This document shows, one piece after another, positions 22,900 through 34,699 of a DNA stretch of 64,000 bases. A model generated the notes under the pieces. It saw only the letters and a list, made by a program, of their open reading frames with translations. It did not search any database and had not been told where the DNA came from. The position numbers and the translations under genes were made by a program. This stretch comes from Hippophae tibetana. Its lineage: Eukaryota > Streptophyta > Magnoliopsida > Rosales > Elaeagnaceae. Positions within the stretch are counted from its first letter, which is position 1, and every line of letters starts with the position of its first letter. Location of the stretch: the NCBI GenBank assembly GCA_037013495.1, contig CM072812.1, positions 72,299,340 to 72,363,339 on the forward strand. Reading direction: 5' to 3'.

Positions 22900-24350
22900 T
22901 ATGTTGAAGTCTGCTCGGATATTCATTAGCATAATATCCTTCTTCATTACAGATCCAACATTTACATTTTTTTTCTTTCCTAAAGGGCAATAATTCCTTT
23001 TTCTCATAAGGTTTATAATTCTTTCTTCTAAAATATATTTTCTTGTAGTTATCTCTATTAAATCTCTTTTTATATTTTTCGAAATTTTGTATTCTGAATT
23101 TATATTTTTTAAATTTTTTATATTTATATTTTTATTTATAAGATTTTATATTATATCTGTATTTCCCTGATGTTCTAAAATCTCTTGTATCACAACAGAT
23201 TTTATCATTTCTTCTTATCTATTTATATTCTTTCTTTCTTGGTATTTAATAATGATCCAATCTTTACGGCTTCTTATTCTTCCTCTTAAAGTATCTGGTA
23301 TAGTTTCTCTATTCCTTTGTTCCCAATTTTATGTTAAGGTTTTATATAGTATTCTAGGTAATTTTTGAAAAAAACATTTCTTTATAAGTTATTTGCATAG
23401 AGAGTGGTAGTTTATGGTAATGCATTTCATATTCACAAATAGAAGAATTTATGTAACAAATGTTACAAATTTCCATATTTGTTAGATGCCATTTAGCTTC
23501 ATTGATTTCATTTTCACTGGATTTAGTGATAGTCTTTCCTTTATCGTCTCCAATAAATTCTTTGTATATTTCATTTATTAATGTATCCAAGTATTCCCTT
23601 CTTGTGGAGGAATTTCCTTGAATGAACAAATTTTATTGATATGTTAAGTTTGAAAACCAAACTTTAACATTTCTTTTCATTTTATGTGCTATAAGCATTC
23701 TACAGGTTGAAGGATTTGTTTGGGTAGTTTGAGAAGTTTGTATGAGCACACTCATTCCACTACCTCATTCATCTAAGGCTTTCTTCCTATCTCTTATGTA
23801 GTCTAAATCTAGAAGTTCAAACTTATAATTATCATAGAGTTTGAGCTCTGGTGGAATACTACCTCTAGTTTTCCAATGCAATCATTCCTCCAATTTAGGT
23901 GGTTATCTTTTTCTATCTGTGATATTAGGTTGTTTTGTTCTTTGCCTATTTATTTCTCCCTATATGGGTCAGATGTTCTTTCTTGATAAGGGTCTGGTAA
24001 TAAAATTGGTTTCATATGACCTTTTAAGGTCATGTTTTCTAGTTGAGAATCAATCTTACTATTTTTATCCTATTATTTCATTATTCCTATGTATGTTGTA
24101 CACATCTTTTCTTAATTCTGAAAATTCCTTATGCATATCTTGTTGTAGTTTATTATAACCACATTCCTTTATTTCCTTTAATAATTCTTTTTGTATTTGT
24201 ATTATTTCCTGTAAATATTTTTTGTTTAATTCTTGTACTAAATCTATTTTCTTTGTTAATAATTATACAGTTTCAAATAATGTTGCTTGATTTTTTGCTA
24301 CACTTACTTGGCTTCCATTTATTTCTAAATGCATATTTTTTATTATCTCT
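22900..24350 (-). pseudogene. Caulimovirid copy 2: coat protein
   Basis: The coat-protein core is readable at 23354-23629, with NMEICNICYINSSICEYEMHY followed by 'LPLSMQITYKEMFF'; this 'N.kiC..CY...iCEye..Y.kLP' string is conserved across caulimovirid coat proteins. A zinc-knuckle segment ([16 protein letters not shown]) lies at about 22925-22975. The upstream part from 24350 is Lys/Asn-rich. Decayed. Confidence 0.8.
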
Positions 24351-25120
24351 AAACATTATTTTTCCCTAATATGTAATCATGAACTAATGCCTTTATTATT
24401 TTGACTTCATTTTCTAGTTTTTTAACTTCTTCTTGGCTAGAAGTTTCTCCTTCATGGTCTATAAAAGTAAATCTTGGCATGCTATTAGTTTTAACAATGC
24501 TATTTTTTCTTCCTGTTATCAAGGGTTTTTCTTTGATATCTAATTTCAATTCTTGTGGTATTTCAAAGTCTGTTAGTATTTTTGGTTTTATTATTTATCC
24601 AAGTTCTTTAAATTTTTTATCTATTTCTATAAATTTATTTTGTCCGTATATTGAACTATTATGACTATTTGTTAAATAATATGCTACTAGATAATGTATT
24701 GAAAATGAATAATTTTCTTCTTTCATTATTTCTCCTCTTTCAAATTCATAAGCTAGACTTAATACTTGATTTATATTTTTATCATGTATATTAATAGTAA
24801 ATCTAAGATATGCTATAAATTTTAACTTTTGGTATCCTATATTACCATAGATCATTCCTAATAAGGCATTTTGCCTATTTATTATTATGTTATCTAATAA
24901 TGCTCATTTTATTGGTGTATCTATTATTTCTCTAAAATGAGTTTTTATTAATATTTGAATTCCTCCTAAATGAATGTATCCAATTTTTATTAGGTCTTTA
25001 TAAGGAATTTTTGATAGCTTATTTAATATAGTTTTTTTTATCAATTAATGATATTTTATACATTCTTTTTGTATCTCTAATCTTAATACTCGTTTCTTTA
25101 TTACTTATACCATAATAAAT
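24349..25120 (-). pseudogene. Caulimovirid copy 2: 30K-type movement protein
   Basis: Read on the minus strand: 'IPYKDLIKIGYIHLGGIQIL', 'KTHFREIIDTPI' and 'NIGYQKLKFIAYLRFTINIH' in order, the central beta domain of the 30K-superfamily movement protein, which opens plasmodesmata. 24595-24855 is one open piece. The C-terminal part (24349-24549) has a 'RFTFIDHEGETSSQEEVKKL' stretch and a predicted coiled coil (EEVKKLENEVKIIKALV). It lies first in the viral gene order, as in caulimo- and petuvirus-like genomes. Broken. Confidence 0.8.
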
Positions 25121-25129
25121 TATGTTTTT

Positions 25130-26890
25130 CCGTTAGATTTATTTTTCGTTATGTTTTAGGGGTATTTTTGAATTTTTTTTGAAACCTTAGGGTATTTTTT
25201 ATATTGAATGTTATTATTTATTTCCGTTAGATTTAACTTTCGCTATATTTTAGGGGTATTTTTGAATTTTTTGAAATTTAAAGACGTTTCTAAAGATTCT
25301 TTAAAGCTTAAGAGCATTTCTGATATTAATCTTTAAAATATCCATGGATTAATAGTTATTTTAATAATTATTTTTATCTTCGTAATGTTTACATAAAATT
25401 CTCTTCTTATGATATCAATATATATTTGATATTTTTAATATTTTTATAAAATTAAATAATGCAGATACTCATATTTTAACTTTGATGCATATTTCAACTT
25501 ATATAGTAATCTATTAATATTTTTAATCGATGAATCTTTTAATACAAGATTTTTAAAATATAAAAAGTACATATTTAAGGTAAGATTTATTTTCGCTTTT
25601 ATTGCTCTGATTTTCCCCATTTATATTTTTACTATTGTTAAGTAGCACTTGATACTTTATTTATCAATTAATTCAAATTTGTTAGTTGAATTTATATATT
25701 TATATTTTTTTAATTTATCGTGTTTTATTTAATTAAGATAATTTGATGATTAGGTGGATTTTAGACCAGACAAAATAAGATTATACAATGCTACATATCA
25801 ACAATGAAATCAATTTGGATCAAATCATTTTATATTTTATTATATTTAAGCCTATCTTTGATATTTCAAATGAAATCTAATTAAGATTGAAGATCTATTG
25901 TGTATAAAAAAAGATTATTACGAAGGAAGCATGACCATAAATATTGAGTGAGTTTGAAGTTGGAGAAAAGATAAGAAGTTTGATGGCGAGAAGATGAAGA
26001 AAGAAAGCCATTATTTTCCTACTTCTTCTTCATGATTGATTATATTTTTTTTAATGTTAATATTATTTATGTCTAACTAAATATTGTGTACTGGGGTTAA
26101 ATTATATTTTTCTTCAAACATAGTGTCTAATTATTTATTGTTGGAATGTTTATTTAGTTTGTCTTGGTTCTTTAGAGATCAACATGAATTTGTTTTCTTC
26201 ATAAAATTGATTCATTGAATGTTTAAGAACACAAATGATTTAAGCAAATAAAAAATTATATATATATATTCAACTAAATTATGCTTACTTTATATTTTCT
26301 TAAGGTGACACAGATTGATTTCAATTATAGATATACTCTAAAAATTAATTTGATATTTAGATAATATCCATATATTAAATGCTCACTCTAAATTGTTTTC
26401 TATTTTCATTTTGCCATCGATTTTCATTTATTATTCTAAATTTTAATTTTATAATTCTTTTATTGTTAATTAAGTTATAATTATAAGTTTCTTAAGTTGA
26501 ATTAGGCTTTCTAAATTTTAGTAATATATTTATTATTACATTTTAACTTTTTACAAGAAGTTTTTGGTATCCTTATATGTACTAGGGAGATAATTTTATC
26601 TTATTTATTTAATTCTTGTATCTTTAATTATCAAATTTTTTTCTTTTTTCTTTTTTTTGGTTTTTTATTCTTTTTCTCTTTTCTTTCTTGTCATTTCTTA
26701 TTTATTTTCTTTTAGTTTGCTTTATTTCATCTTTTGTATTTGGCTTATTTTTTCATTCCAAAATTTGTTTTTTGTAATTGTGTGCTTGGTTGTAGGTCTC
26801 TAATTCACAATTTAAAACTTATAGATAATGAAATTCATGGAAAATTTCATAATAAAAAGCTGTTTTTTGTTCAAATTAAGAATCATTTGA
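25130..26890. other. AT-rich stretch without a recognised gene
   Basis: 25130-25330 carries two copies of a phrase 'ccgttagattta..tttcg..atgttttaggggtatttttgaa' about 95 bp apart, a small tandem repeat beside the caulimovirid edge. 25340-26890 is AT-rich with no readable protein. Its end may include leader sequence of the gypsy element that starts at about 26900. Confidence 0.45.
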
Positions 26891-27054
26891 CAAGATTTGT
26901 TCGAGGATAACATTAATTTAACTACCATGGTTGAACAACCACAAGAAAACAAATTTAAGAATTATTTTTGTCCACTAGTTATTCTTACTAATTCTTGTAT
27001 TCAATAACTATAAGTTATAGCTTGAAGCTTTGAATTGAAACTTAGTGTCTTTAA

Positions 27055-27243
27055 TTGTTTCTCATCTTTTATGGTTTTATCAATGAACCGTATAATCATT
27101 TAAATGATTTGTATGTTGTGTGTGAGATTCTAAATATGACAACTTTACTTCTAATTAATGATATTGAATTTCATCTATTCCCATGTTATTTAAAAGATAG
27201 AGCTAAATCATGGCTAAATATATTACCAACAAGTATCGTTTAA
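27055..27243 (+). pseudogene. Athila-like gypsy gag fragment
   Basis: Contains a degenerate '.NHL..L..VCE.L' segment followed by FHLFPCYLKDRAKSWLNILP, the hallmark 'RLFPFSLKD.AK.WLNSLP' string of plant gypsy (Retrotrans_gag) proteins. The piece is cut short on its right by the minus-strand copia insertion. Confidence 0.75.
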
Positions 27244-29430
27244 TCTTGAAGATAAATAGTTGAAAAGTTTCTTAATAATTTTTTTCTTAAAACTTGAAAG
27301 TTCAAGTTAAAAATATAATTAACCTAATGGGTTAAATAGATAATTTTTCAAATTAAGTTTAATTAAAAATTATCAATTTTGAAAAATTATCAAGCAGTCA
27401 GACAAACAATCGTGTGTAAATAATATAAAGCAAAAATAAATATAAATTTAACACACGATATTTTAGGTGAAAACGACCTAAGTTACAACAATAACCTAAG
27501 AAGAAAACCACTAAACCACCTAACTATCCACAGTGAAAATCAGGCCTGAAACTACCTTTTAAAGACGGGTCTTAAACTATTCTTCACAGATAAAGGCCCT
27601 TAAAGTAATCTATTTACAACCTTCGTTTTTTTTACAATCTCTATAAGGTAAGCATATGGATTCGAATCAACTTTCGATCCCTCAAACCCATTTAGAAAGT
27701 GCTTGAAATGTTAGCACAAGTGCAAAGTGTGTCATATAACAAATTTAATAATGAAAAACTCTAACTATAAGATTCAAGATTTAAATAAGTTAAATTAAAT
27801 CATCTAGCAAACACTAGAACAAAGGTTTAAAAGTACAGTATCATAAAAACAAAAATGCTTATTAATCAATCAAACATAACAACACAATATTTGATATATT
27901 AAATTAAAAACAAACCTAAGGAAATATGATATAATTTTTAGAAAATATTTTGAGAGAGAAAGCACAAAAATCAAATGAATATAATAGGTGTGATTGTTGA
28001 AAACAAAGAGCAATACGTTATTTAAATAGGAAAGTTAAAACCCTAATGTCAGGTCATAGGCAATGACCATTCTATCCATAAATATGGGCAATATGGTAAA
28101 CCATCAATTTAGCTTGAATATACAAAAAGGTTTTAAGTTGAAAAATTAATTCTCAATGGATCCAGACTAGAATCGAACACTCAATTGAGAAATTAATGTT
28201 GTTCAAATTTTGACTATTCATTGAAAGCATAAGTATATAGACAAGATACATAGACATACTAACACATATAATGACATATCGATAATCACCAAAAATAAGA
28301 TACATGTTTGAACTTCAAAAGTATGTTATTTAATTTATTTATGATTAGTCATGAAAGATCCAAAGGAAAAAGTATCATCTCTTATGAAAAACTGGAATTG
28401 AATCATTAATTTAATGAAATAAAAAAATATTTTCCAAGAAAAAAACTTAAAATTTTTAGTCCCCCTTCTTTTATAGAGTGAATGGTTATGTATTTATTGA
28501 TTGATTTTTTTGTATAACACTTTTGACTCTTTCTTTTTGTGCATGCAAATCTTTTTTTGTTTCATTTTTTTTTTGTTAAGGAAACATGCATGAGCTAGAA
28601 ATTTAGTATGATGACTTTCATACTAATTATGGAGTAGCCCTCTCTACTTATTACAGTACCTATACACATCACAGTAGATAACCCTCTCAAAATTAGGTGT
28701 CTCTCTTCAGATTTGTTTAGAAAGTGAAAGATAGAGCTTAAATATAATTTTTCAATTATTGTTAGCTTAAGTCCTAAAATTTTAAAAGAAAAATTATAAA
28801 CTCCATGACATATATATGTGTTTAGTGAGTGTGTGAGTAAGTTTTTGTCTACATCAATCACCATATGTGAAAATATGTAAATGTACAAATCAAAATACCC
28901 AATTACACAATGAAGAGTCAATCAGAAGAAGTAAAGTTTGTAAGTGAAAAAAATATTTAAAGTCTGTTAAATTTTTAAAACAAATCTATGCCCCTTTCTT
29001 ATTTTATTAAAACTAAAGAAACAACAATCAAAATAAAAATAAAAAACAAGCAAATCTATTAAAATGCTCACCTATGATTAATTAAGCACTCAAAAAAGGT
29101 ACCTAATTGAACATTAAAAAAAGGTCATGTGATAAAAAAGAGACAATCTTTACTAACCCAAATTTTCTTGAATTTTAGTTTCTTTATATTTTTGGATTGG
29201 AAATTAATTACCGTAATTATCATTTGCATGTTCTTGGACTTACTTTTAGATTTCATATTCATCATAAATAAAGATGCAACATGCATGATAGAATGATTAT
29301 AATTAGTTAGAATTTACAGCATGAAAGGAATTATTAAAGTGGGTAATTTTCAAAAAGAATCTACAATTAGGCCTACTATGATCTTTCCTACCACAGTGAT
29401 AATAAATAGGTACGGACTTAATAATTTTTT

Positions 29431-29649
29431 CTACCACAAGAGCAATGGTTCTTTATAAGTAATTACTGACAATAGGTGAAGAGTTAGAAGGTAAATGGTT
29501 TTTGATGTTGATTGTGTGGAGCTCTCATCTTTATAACCAAGGCCACATGTATCACCATGTGACTGATCATAACTCAAGACTTTGTTAAGTTTTTCAACAC
29601 TAATTGTTAGACTCTTTATAGCATTTTTTGATTGATCAAATTCATGCAC
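29431..29649 (-). pseudogene. Copia-like gag C-terminal piece
   Basis: Open 72-residue piece starting MHEFDQSKNAIKSLTISVEK. The 'SVEKLNKVL' heptad stretch and 'GLGYKDESS' phrase are typical of the gag region between the two zinc knuckles in plant copia polyproteins. A CCHC knuckle follows in the neighbouring sequence. Confidence 0.65.
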
Positions 29650-30354
29650 TCACTTCTTGTTTTCCTATTTAACGTTTGTAAGACTTGAATTCAAAATTTA
29701 AACAAGTTTAGACAACTTAATTTTTTTCTTTTTCTACAATGGAGAAATTAACTTAATAAGATTTGAATTTATTATTTAATTTGATTACTTTTCCTAGTAA
29801 CCTATCATTTTATTTCTTAAAACTTGCTAAATCTATAAACAGTATATCAATACTATTAGCATTAAATTGAGTAAGTAGAAATTTAGAATCACTTTTCTCA
29901 TTATCTAAACCAATGTCAAACTTGTTAGAGTATCCACCAATAGTTATAGTAAATGCCAAATAGTTTATGCCACAATTTTCTAAGTCATTTGGATTGTCAT
30001 TATCACTTTCTCATTCAGCAAGGGTAACATTGAAAGCCCATTTAGTTCTATTCTTTTTGTTAGCACATTCAACTGTAAAATGACTAATCCATTGTATTCA
30101 AAATATTGTGATCCTATGGGTTTAGTTTTCTTACCTTCTAAACTCATAGAGTTCAGTTCTCTTGATTTCTAATCATTTGAATGGCTTGGTGGCTAGTTAG
30201 ACTGAGTTGTTCCAATAAAATATCTACTTGAGCCTTTGGGCTATGAGTATCTATTCTTTATCACCCTTATCATTTTTATTATCACCATCATCAATAATGG
30301 CAATTTTGAAAGCAATATCTTTATTCTTTGTTGGTATTCTAAAGCTCATCTCAA

Positions 30355-30550
30355 AGGTTCGATCGATATAGCAATGAATAATAAAAACCCAAGAGTAGGT
30401 AGATCGATCAAAATTGTACCTCGATCGATCGAACTTAACTAATCTACCTTAATTATAATTTCAACCCAAAAGTAACTAGATTGTACACAATCAATTTTCG
30501 ATTGATCTAACTCTTCGATCAATCGAGTATTGGTTCGATCGATCGAACAA
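30355..30550. repeat. Cluster of CGATCGATCGA-type palindromic words
   Basis: The words 'ttcgatcgatatagc', 'ctcgatcgatcgaac', 'ttcgatcaatcgag' and 'ttcgatcgatcgaac' recur within 200 bp, some nearly perfect palindromes, then an (AT)n tract at 30550-30566. Such clusters occur in some plant LTRs and leaders. This one lies at the right edge of the minus-strand copia-like element, so it may be part of its 5' region. Confidence 0.55.
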
Positions 30551-31312
30551 TATATATATATATATACACAATTCTAGCGTGTATACCTGAAGCATATCAA
30601 ATCGAATCTTGAACGTTTCTTTGGCTTTGAATAACGGTGATGAAAGCATGCCTAAAAACTAGTTTACACTTGAATTTTTTGTTCGTGAATACTGCCAATT
30701 TTTTAGGAATAATAAGAAAAAAAAAAGGGATATATGATATTCAAAGTAGTGGATCTAATTTAGAAATTAAAGAAGTCAAAACAATTGTAGAAAGAAATTT
30801 TCTCATCAATTAGCTTCTTTGATCTTTAATCATGCAAATCCAGTTATTGGAATTCAATTTGACCATATATAATACCTACTCACACTAAGTTAACTCTCTC
30901 ATTATGAAAGAGAAAACTTTGCCACAATCCTTATTCAAGTGCCTATAATTCAGGATGAAGGGATCATCCTAATTTTTCCTAGTCATAGGGTTCTCAATAT
31001 AATAAGACTAAAACTCAAGCACCTCAACAAGCTTTCATGTCACTTGATTAGAATTTTTCACAATCTAAATCATGGAATGATGCTTTTAAAAAGTTGACAA
31101 AGTCTACAAAAATTTCCATAGAACAACAAATCAAGCTATTGTTAGGTTGTGGGATAAGATAAGAGCTAATCAAAATGCTCAAGGTCAATCTCTTTCTTTC
31201 ATGGAAAAAATTATAAACCAACTTGCAACGTCATTTCAAAGTTTGGTGGAAAACTTTGGGAAGGGAAAATTTTCAAGTTAACAAGTTCCTAATTCAAAGA
31301 GAGTACATGAAG

Positions 31313-33324
31313 TTAATTGTTGTGTGTTTTTAAGAACATAAAAACGTGCAAGCATACACAGTCACAAGTAATAATATTTGATAAGTAAGTTATCGTTCCC
31401 ACGGAGATTTGTTACTATAGTTTGTTGAGTACTAAAATTATCTCTCTCTGATTTTATTCAAAACGATCGTTGATTGTAACAAATTTAAGAAAAGAGTTTA
31501 ATAACAAAATAAAAGAAATATAGGATTGTAATTTTTCACTAAATTAATCAATTTAAATCATATTATTTTCTTTTGATTTATATTTTTTTGTACATTTAAT
31601 TTGTCAACCGAAAACTTCTAATTTTATTCATACATCTCTTCCGAGCTCCGTACAAACACATCTCGTTAAATTAATTCACTATATTCCTATAAGAATTAAA
31701 TTCACCAAGATTCATTACGTTCTAAGTTCTCAAATGACCACACATACAATTAGGATATATTCATATCCTTCATCATACATGTCATTCTATCTATGAGCAA
31801 TATACACAAAAATGTCTCTTCCAAGTTTATTTTTGTGCCACGGATCATTTGATAAAATTCGTAAATAATCAAAAGCATTAAACACAAAATAGAATAAACA
31901 ACTCAAACGTCTTATAAATCGTTCAAAAATAATTAAAATAAAAGCATCATAAATTTAGATCAAATGCAACCCAAGAAAAATTAAATTACTTCATAAATTT
32001 AAAATAAAAATTACAACAGATACAAAAAAATTAGATAAAGAAGAAGAAAAATTAAAACACAAATATTTGGCACATGCAGAACACAACAAAAGCCAAAAAA
32101 TGGCTTCTGCGTGTTCTATAGTCCAAAACCGAACAACACAAAATAATCTCAAAACTAAACACTCCCCAAACTCCAAAACTCAAAAAAAAAATTTTACTCT
32201 ATCATACTATCTCCTATTTATAGCTAAAAAAATACATCTAAAATATTACATTTTTTATTTTATTTTTTAAATAAACGCGTAAAAATTTGTATCGAAAAAT
32301 AAAAATCACGTGTATCGATTTTCGATATTTAAAATATTAATTAAAATCACGCGTAGACACAGGCGTTGTTCTGATTTTTAAATTCAAAGTGCATGTCACG
32401 TGTCAGCGTCTGATTCGCTGCAAGGATTTAATGCGGACACGTGGTAGCATTTCATTGGCAGCGGGAAACGGGCGCACGATAGATTATCGCACTGGAGACA
32501 ACGGCTGCAACGCGGGCTCATCCTGCGCTTTCGCGCTCATCTTAACACGACACATGTCAACACATGATTGGCTGCAAAATAAAGTGAGACATGTGGCATC
32601 TTCAAATTCGCTGCAAGGATTAGTGCGGACAAGTGGCAATATTTCATTCGCTGAAGATTCGGTTGCACGTAGAGATCAGCGCACGGGATCAGAGGCGCGC
32701 GTAATGTGGGGGATTGCGGCTGGACCCGTCAGACATGTAGGTCCCACCTACACGCTGGCCTACGCGGTAGGTAGGCCCTACTCGGGAACCGAGCCGCGTG
32801 AAAATAGAGACCTGCACCCACGCGAGTTGGTCGGGTGTGATCAGGACGCACACATCGTAGCCGTTTCTTCTTTGATCGGACGATCCACGTTTCGCGCGTG
32901 GTGTATGACGCGTGGTTTCTTCTCACCTGCGTAGAAAAATAAACTATAATTAATTGCATTTTGACCCACAAATTTATTTCAAATTACATTTTCAACTTTC
33001 TTTAATTACCATTAAGCCATTTTTCTAATTAAAATTAAAATTTTAAACTTTTAATAATTAAAATTAAGCCTGATTTTAATTTAAATTATACTTTTGACTT
33101 TTATAAATTGTAATTAAGAACTCTATTATTTGAAATTATATTTTTAGACATAAATTTGCAATTAATTACGTTTTTCGATACAAATTATTTAATTTTCTTA
33201 AAATATATAAAAAACAGTAAATACTAATTTATTATACTAAAATTAACTAAAAACATTAAGAACATAGCAATTATAATTAATAAAATAGATGAAAATAACT
33301 ATATAAAATACAGTTATCATTAAT
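31313..33324. mobile_element. Solo LTR, 2002 bp, with TTAAT target-site duplication
   Basis: The element runs from TGTTGTGTG (31318) to CAGTTATCA (33319), begins TG and ends CA, and is flanked by TTAAT at 31313-31317 and 33320-33324. It interrupts the gypsy gag/protease linker and has no internal coding region, so it is a solo LTR left by recombination between two LTRs. The strand is not certain. 32270-32935 is strikingly GC-rich against the AT-rich rest. The phrase 'atcgttcccacggagat' near 31393 is found in many plant LTR-type repeats. Confidence 0.88.
32390..32935. repeat. GC-rich core of the solo LTR with repeated ACGTG/CATGTG modules
   Basis: Related modules recur: 'gctgcaagga' followed by 'gcggacacgtggtagc' and 'atttcattggc' at 32416-32462; a shorter 'ggctgcaaaat' with 'gagacatgtggcatc' at 32569-32602; and 'gctgcaagga' with 'gcggacaagtggcaat' and 'atttcattcgc' at 32611-32653, 195 bp after the first. 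Each has an ACGTG or CATGTG core, G-box-like. The 181-codon frame here is more likely a by-product of composition than a gene. Confidence 0.65.
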
Positions 33325-33330
33325 AACACG

Positions 33331-34690
33331 TTGACTAAACATCAAGAAGAGGCTAAAACAATCATGACTTTAAAGAGAGATAAAATAGTAGATAACAAGG
33401 TGAACAATAAAACATTGTATGAAACTTCATTGAGTCAAACTTCATCAAAAGATGCATCGTTAAAAGGTTCAAAAGAGAGAAATATATTGTTGTACATTCC
33501 TAAAGCTCCTTTCCCCAATGATTATTAAAAGCTAAGTAAGGAGTAGCAACTAACAAGGTATTGAAATTATTTAAGCATATAAGTATTAATATCCCTTTGC
33601 TAGATGATATTAAGTAAGTTTTTGCCTATGCCAAATTTTTGAAAGATTTATGTACTAAAAAGAGACAATTACATGTGCACAATTTTTTTTTTTCTAACTA
33701 AGCATGTTAGCTCCATAATTCAACGTAAAGCTTCACCAAAGTTTAAAGATCTATGTTGTTTTACAATTTCATATATCATAGGAAACCATATATTTGCTAA
33801 AGCTTTGTTGGATTTCTATGTTGTTTTACAATTTCATATATCATAGGAAACCATATATTTGCTAAAGCTTTGTTGGATTTAGGATAGTGTTAATCTTTTA
33901 CCATATTCTAAATATTTGCAACTTGTATTTGGAGAATTAAAACTAATTTATGTTTTTTTATAACTTACTAATAGATCTATGAAAATATTGTGATATATTG
34001 TAGGTTGATAAGTTTTATTTTCCTGCTAAATTTATTATTCTTAATACTCAATTTGTGTAGAATTCTAAAAAGTTATTTAGTTGTCTTTTAGAAACATGAA
34101 AATTGAGCTTATTATATTCAATGTTGCAAAACAACAATATGACTATGATGATTGTGCTAAAGTAGATATGATAAAATCTTAAGTTGAAAATTCAGTTTAT
34201 CCTAATCAATATGATGATCCCTTAAATATATGTTTATCTCATTTTAGTTCCTCTTTTGATAATGATAATGTTATTCTAGATACTAATTATTTACGATTTG
34301 GACTCTATAATGAATACTTAAAAATGGAAGTAAAAGATAAAGCCATGCTCACCTTCTGAGGATAAAAACATTCAATCAATTGAAAACCCACTAAAATTAG
34401 AACTAAAAACACTACTTAATACTTTAAGATATGCAATTTTAGAAAATCTTGACACTTTATGTGTTATTGTTTCTTCTTCACTTGATGTAAAACAAAAAAG
34501 AAAAATTGTTAAGGAAAAATAAAGATATAATAGAGTGGACCTTAGCTAATATCAAAGGTATAAATTAAGGAAATGTATGAATTGTACTCAACTTGATAAA
34601 AATGTTAAGCCTATTAGGAAAATGCAATGTAAATTACGTCCTAAAATGAAAGATATGGTTATATTAACCAAGGGGTTAAGACCTAGCTAA
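33331..34690 (+). pseudogene. Athila-like gypsy: linker, protease and RT start
   Basis: An open piece at 33331-33528 holds 'TLKRDKIVDNKV' and ends 'YIPKAPFPNDY', matching the 'TLRSGK..' to 'PFPQRL' linker of Athila polyproteins. Further pieces read 'SINIPLLDDIK', 'YAKFLKDLCTKKRQLH' and 'ELKTLLNTLRYAIL', in the order found before and after the gypsy protease, then 'EWTLANIKGIN' at the start of RT. Decayed. Confidence 0.7.
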
Positions 34691-34699
34691 TTTCAAATT

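Larger units (their letters stand above)
17943..25120 (-). mobile_element. Endogenous caulimovirid copy 2, minus strand
   Basis: On the minus strand, from right to left: movement protein (about 25110-24350), coat protein (about 24350-22900), protease/RT/RNase H (about 22700-20740), TAV (about 20660-19350), TATA box (19130-19136), poly(A) signal (18931-18936), then two small unassigned frames (18666-18295 and about 18243-18160). A tRNA-Met-like site (complement of gctttgatacca) lies at 17943-17954. Gene order MP-CP-PR-RT-RH-TAV plus promoter indicates essentially one complete viral genome length. It is broken in many places but less so than copy 1. Confidence 0.88.
27360..30700 (-). mobile_element. 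Minus-strand copia-like element, gag region, nested in the gypsy element
   Basis: The minus strand carries a gag C-terminal region of a common plant copia type: an open piece at 29431-29649 (SIEKLNKVL-like then CGLGYKDESSTQSTSKTI) followed by a CCHC knuckle (CGRKDHSRPNC, about 29365-29400). 27360-28300 is non-coding with a short-leader look and is a candidate left LTR. Edges are approximate, integrase and RT were not seen, and no LTR pair or target duplication was established. Broken. Confidence 0.5.
26900..34690 (+). mobile_element. Old Athila-like Ty3/gypsy element, internal region with nested insertions
   Basis: Plus-strand patches fit plant Athila-type gypsy polyproteins in order: gag core (27055-27243), gag C-terminal part (about 30890-31310), linker before protease (33331-33528), protease region (about 33560-34330) and RT start (about 34400-34680). 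Two insertions separate them: a minus-strand copia gag element (about 27360-30700) and a 2002-bp solo LTR (31318-33319). Its own LTRs were not found. Very decayed, with many breaks; the oldest layer in this part of the window. Confidence 0.65.

Noticed and set aside
23841-24664. Plus-strand hydrophobic frames (73-108 codons)
   Set aside because: They are the antisense of the caulimovirid coat and movement protein genes; Lys/Asn-rich coding read backwards gives Phe/Leu/Ser-rich frames.
17815-25340. Inverted flanking repeats round caulimovirid copy 2 ('gtatttttga' phrases on both sides)
   Set aside because: Similarity is short and of a kind common in plant intergenic DNA; not enough to claim terminal repeats.
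28595-28921. 108-codon minus-strand frame
   Set aside because: No family motif, AT-rich, sits in the non-coding part of a nested copia-like element.
32389-32934. 181-codon plus-strand frame and an overlapping 80-codon minus-strand frame in a GC-rich patch
   Set aside because: They lie inside a solo LTR with clean TG/CA ends and target duplication; both strands are open because the patch is GC-rich with few TA-rich stop words. The peptide has no recognisable motif.
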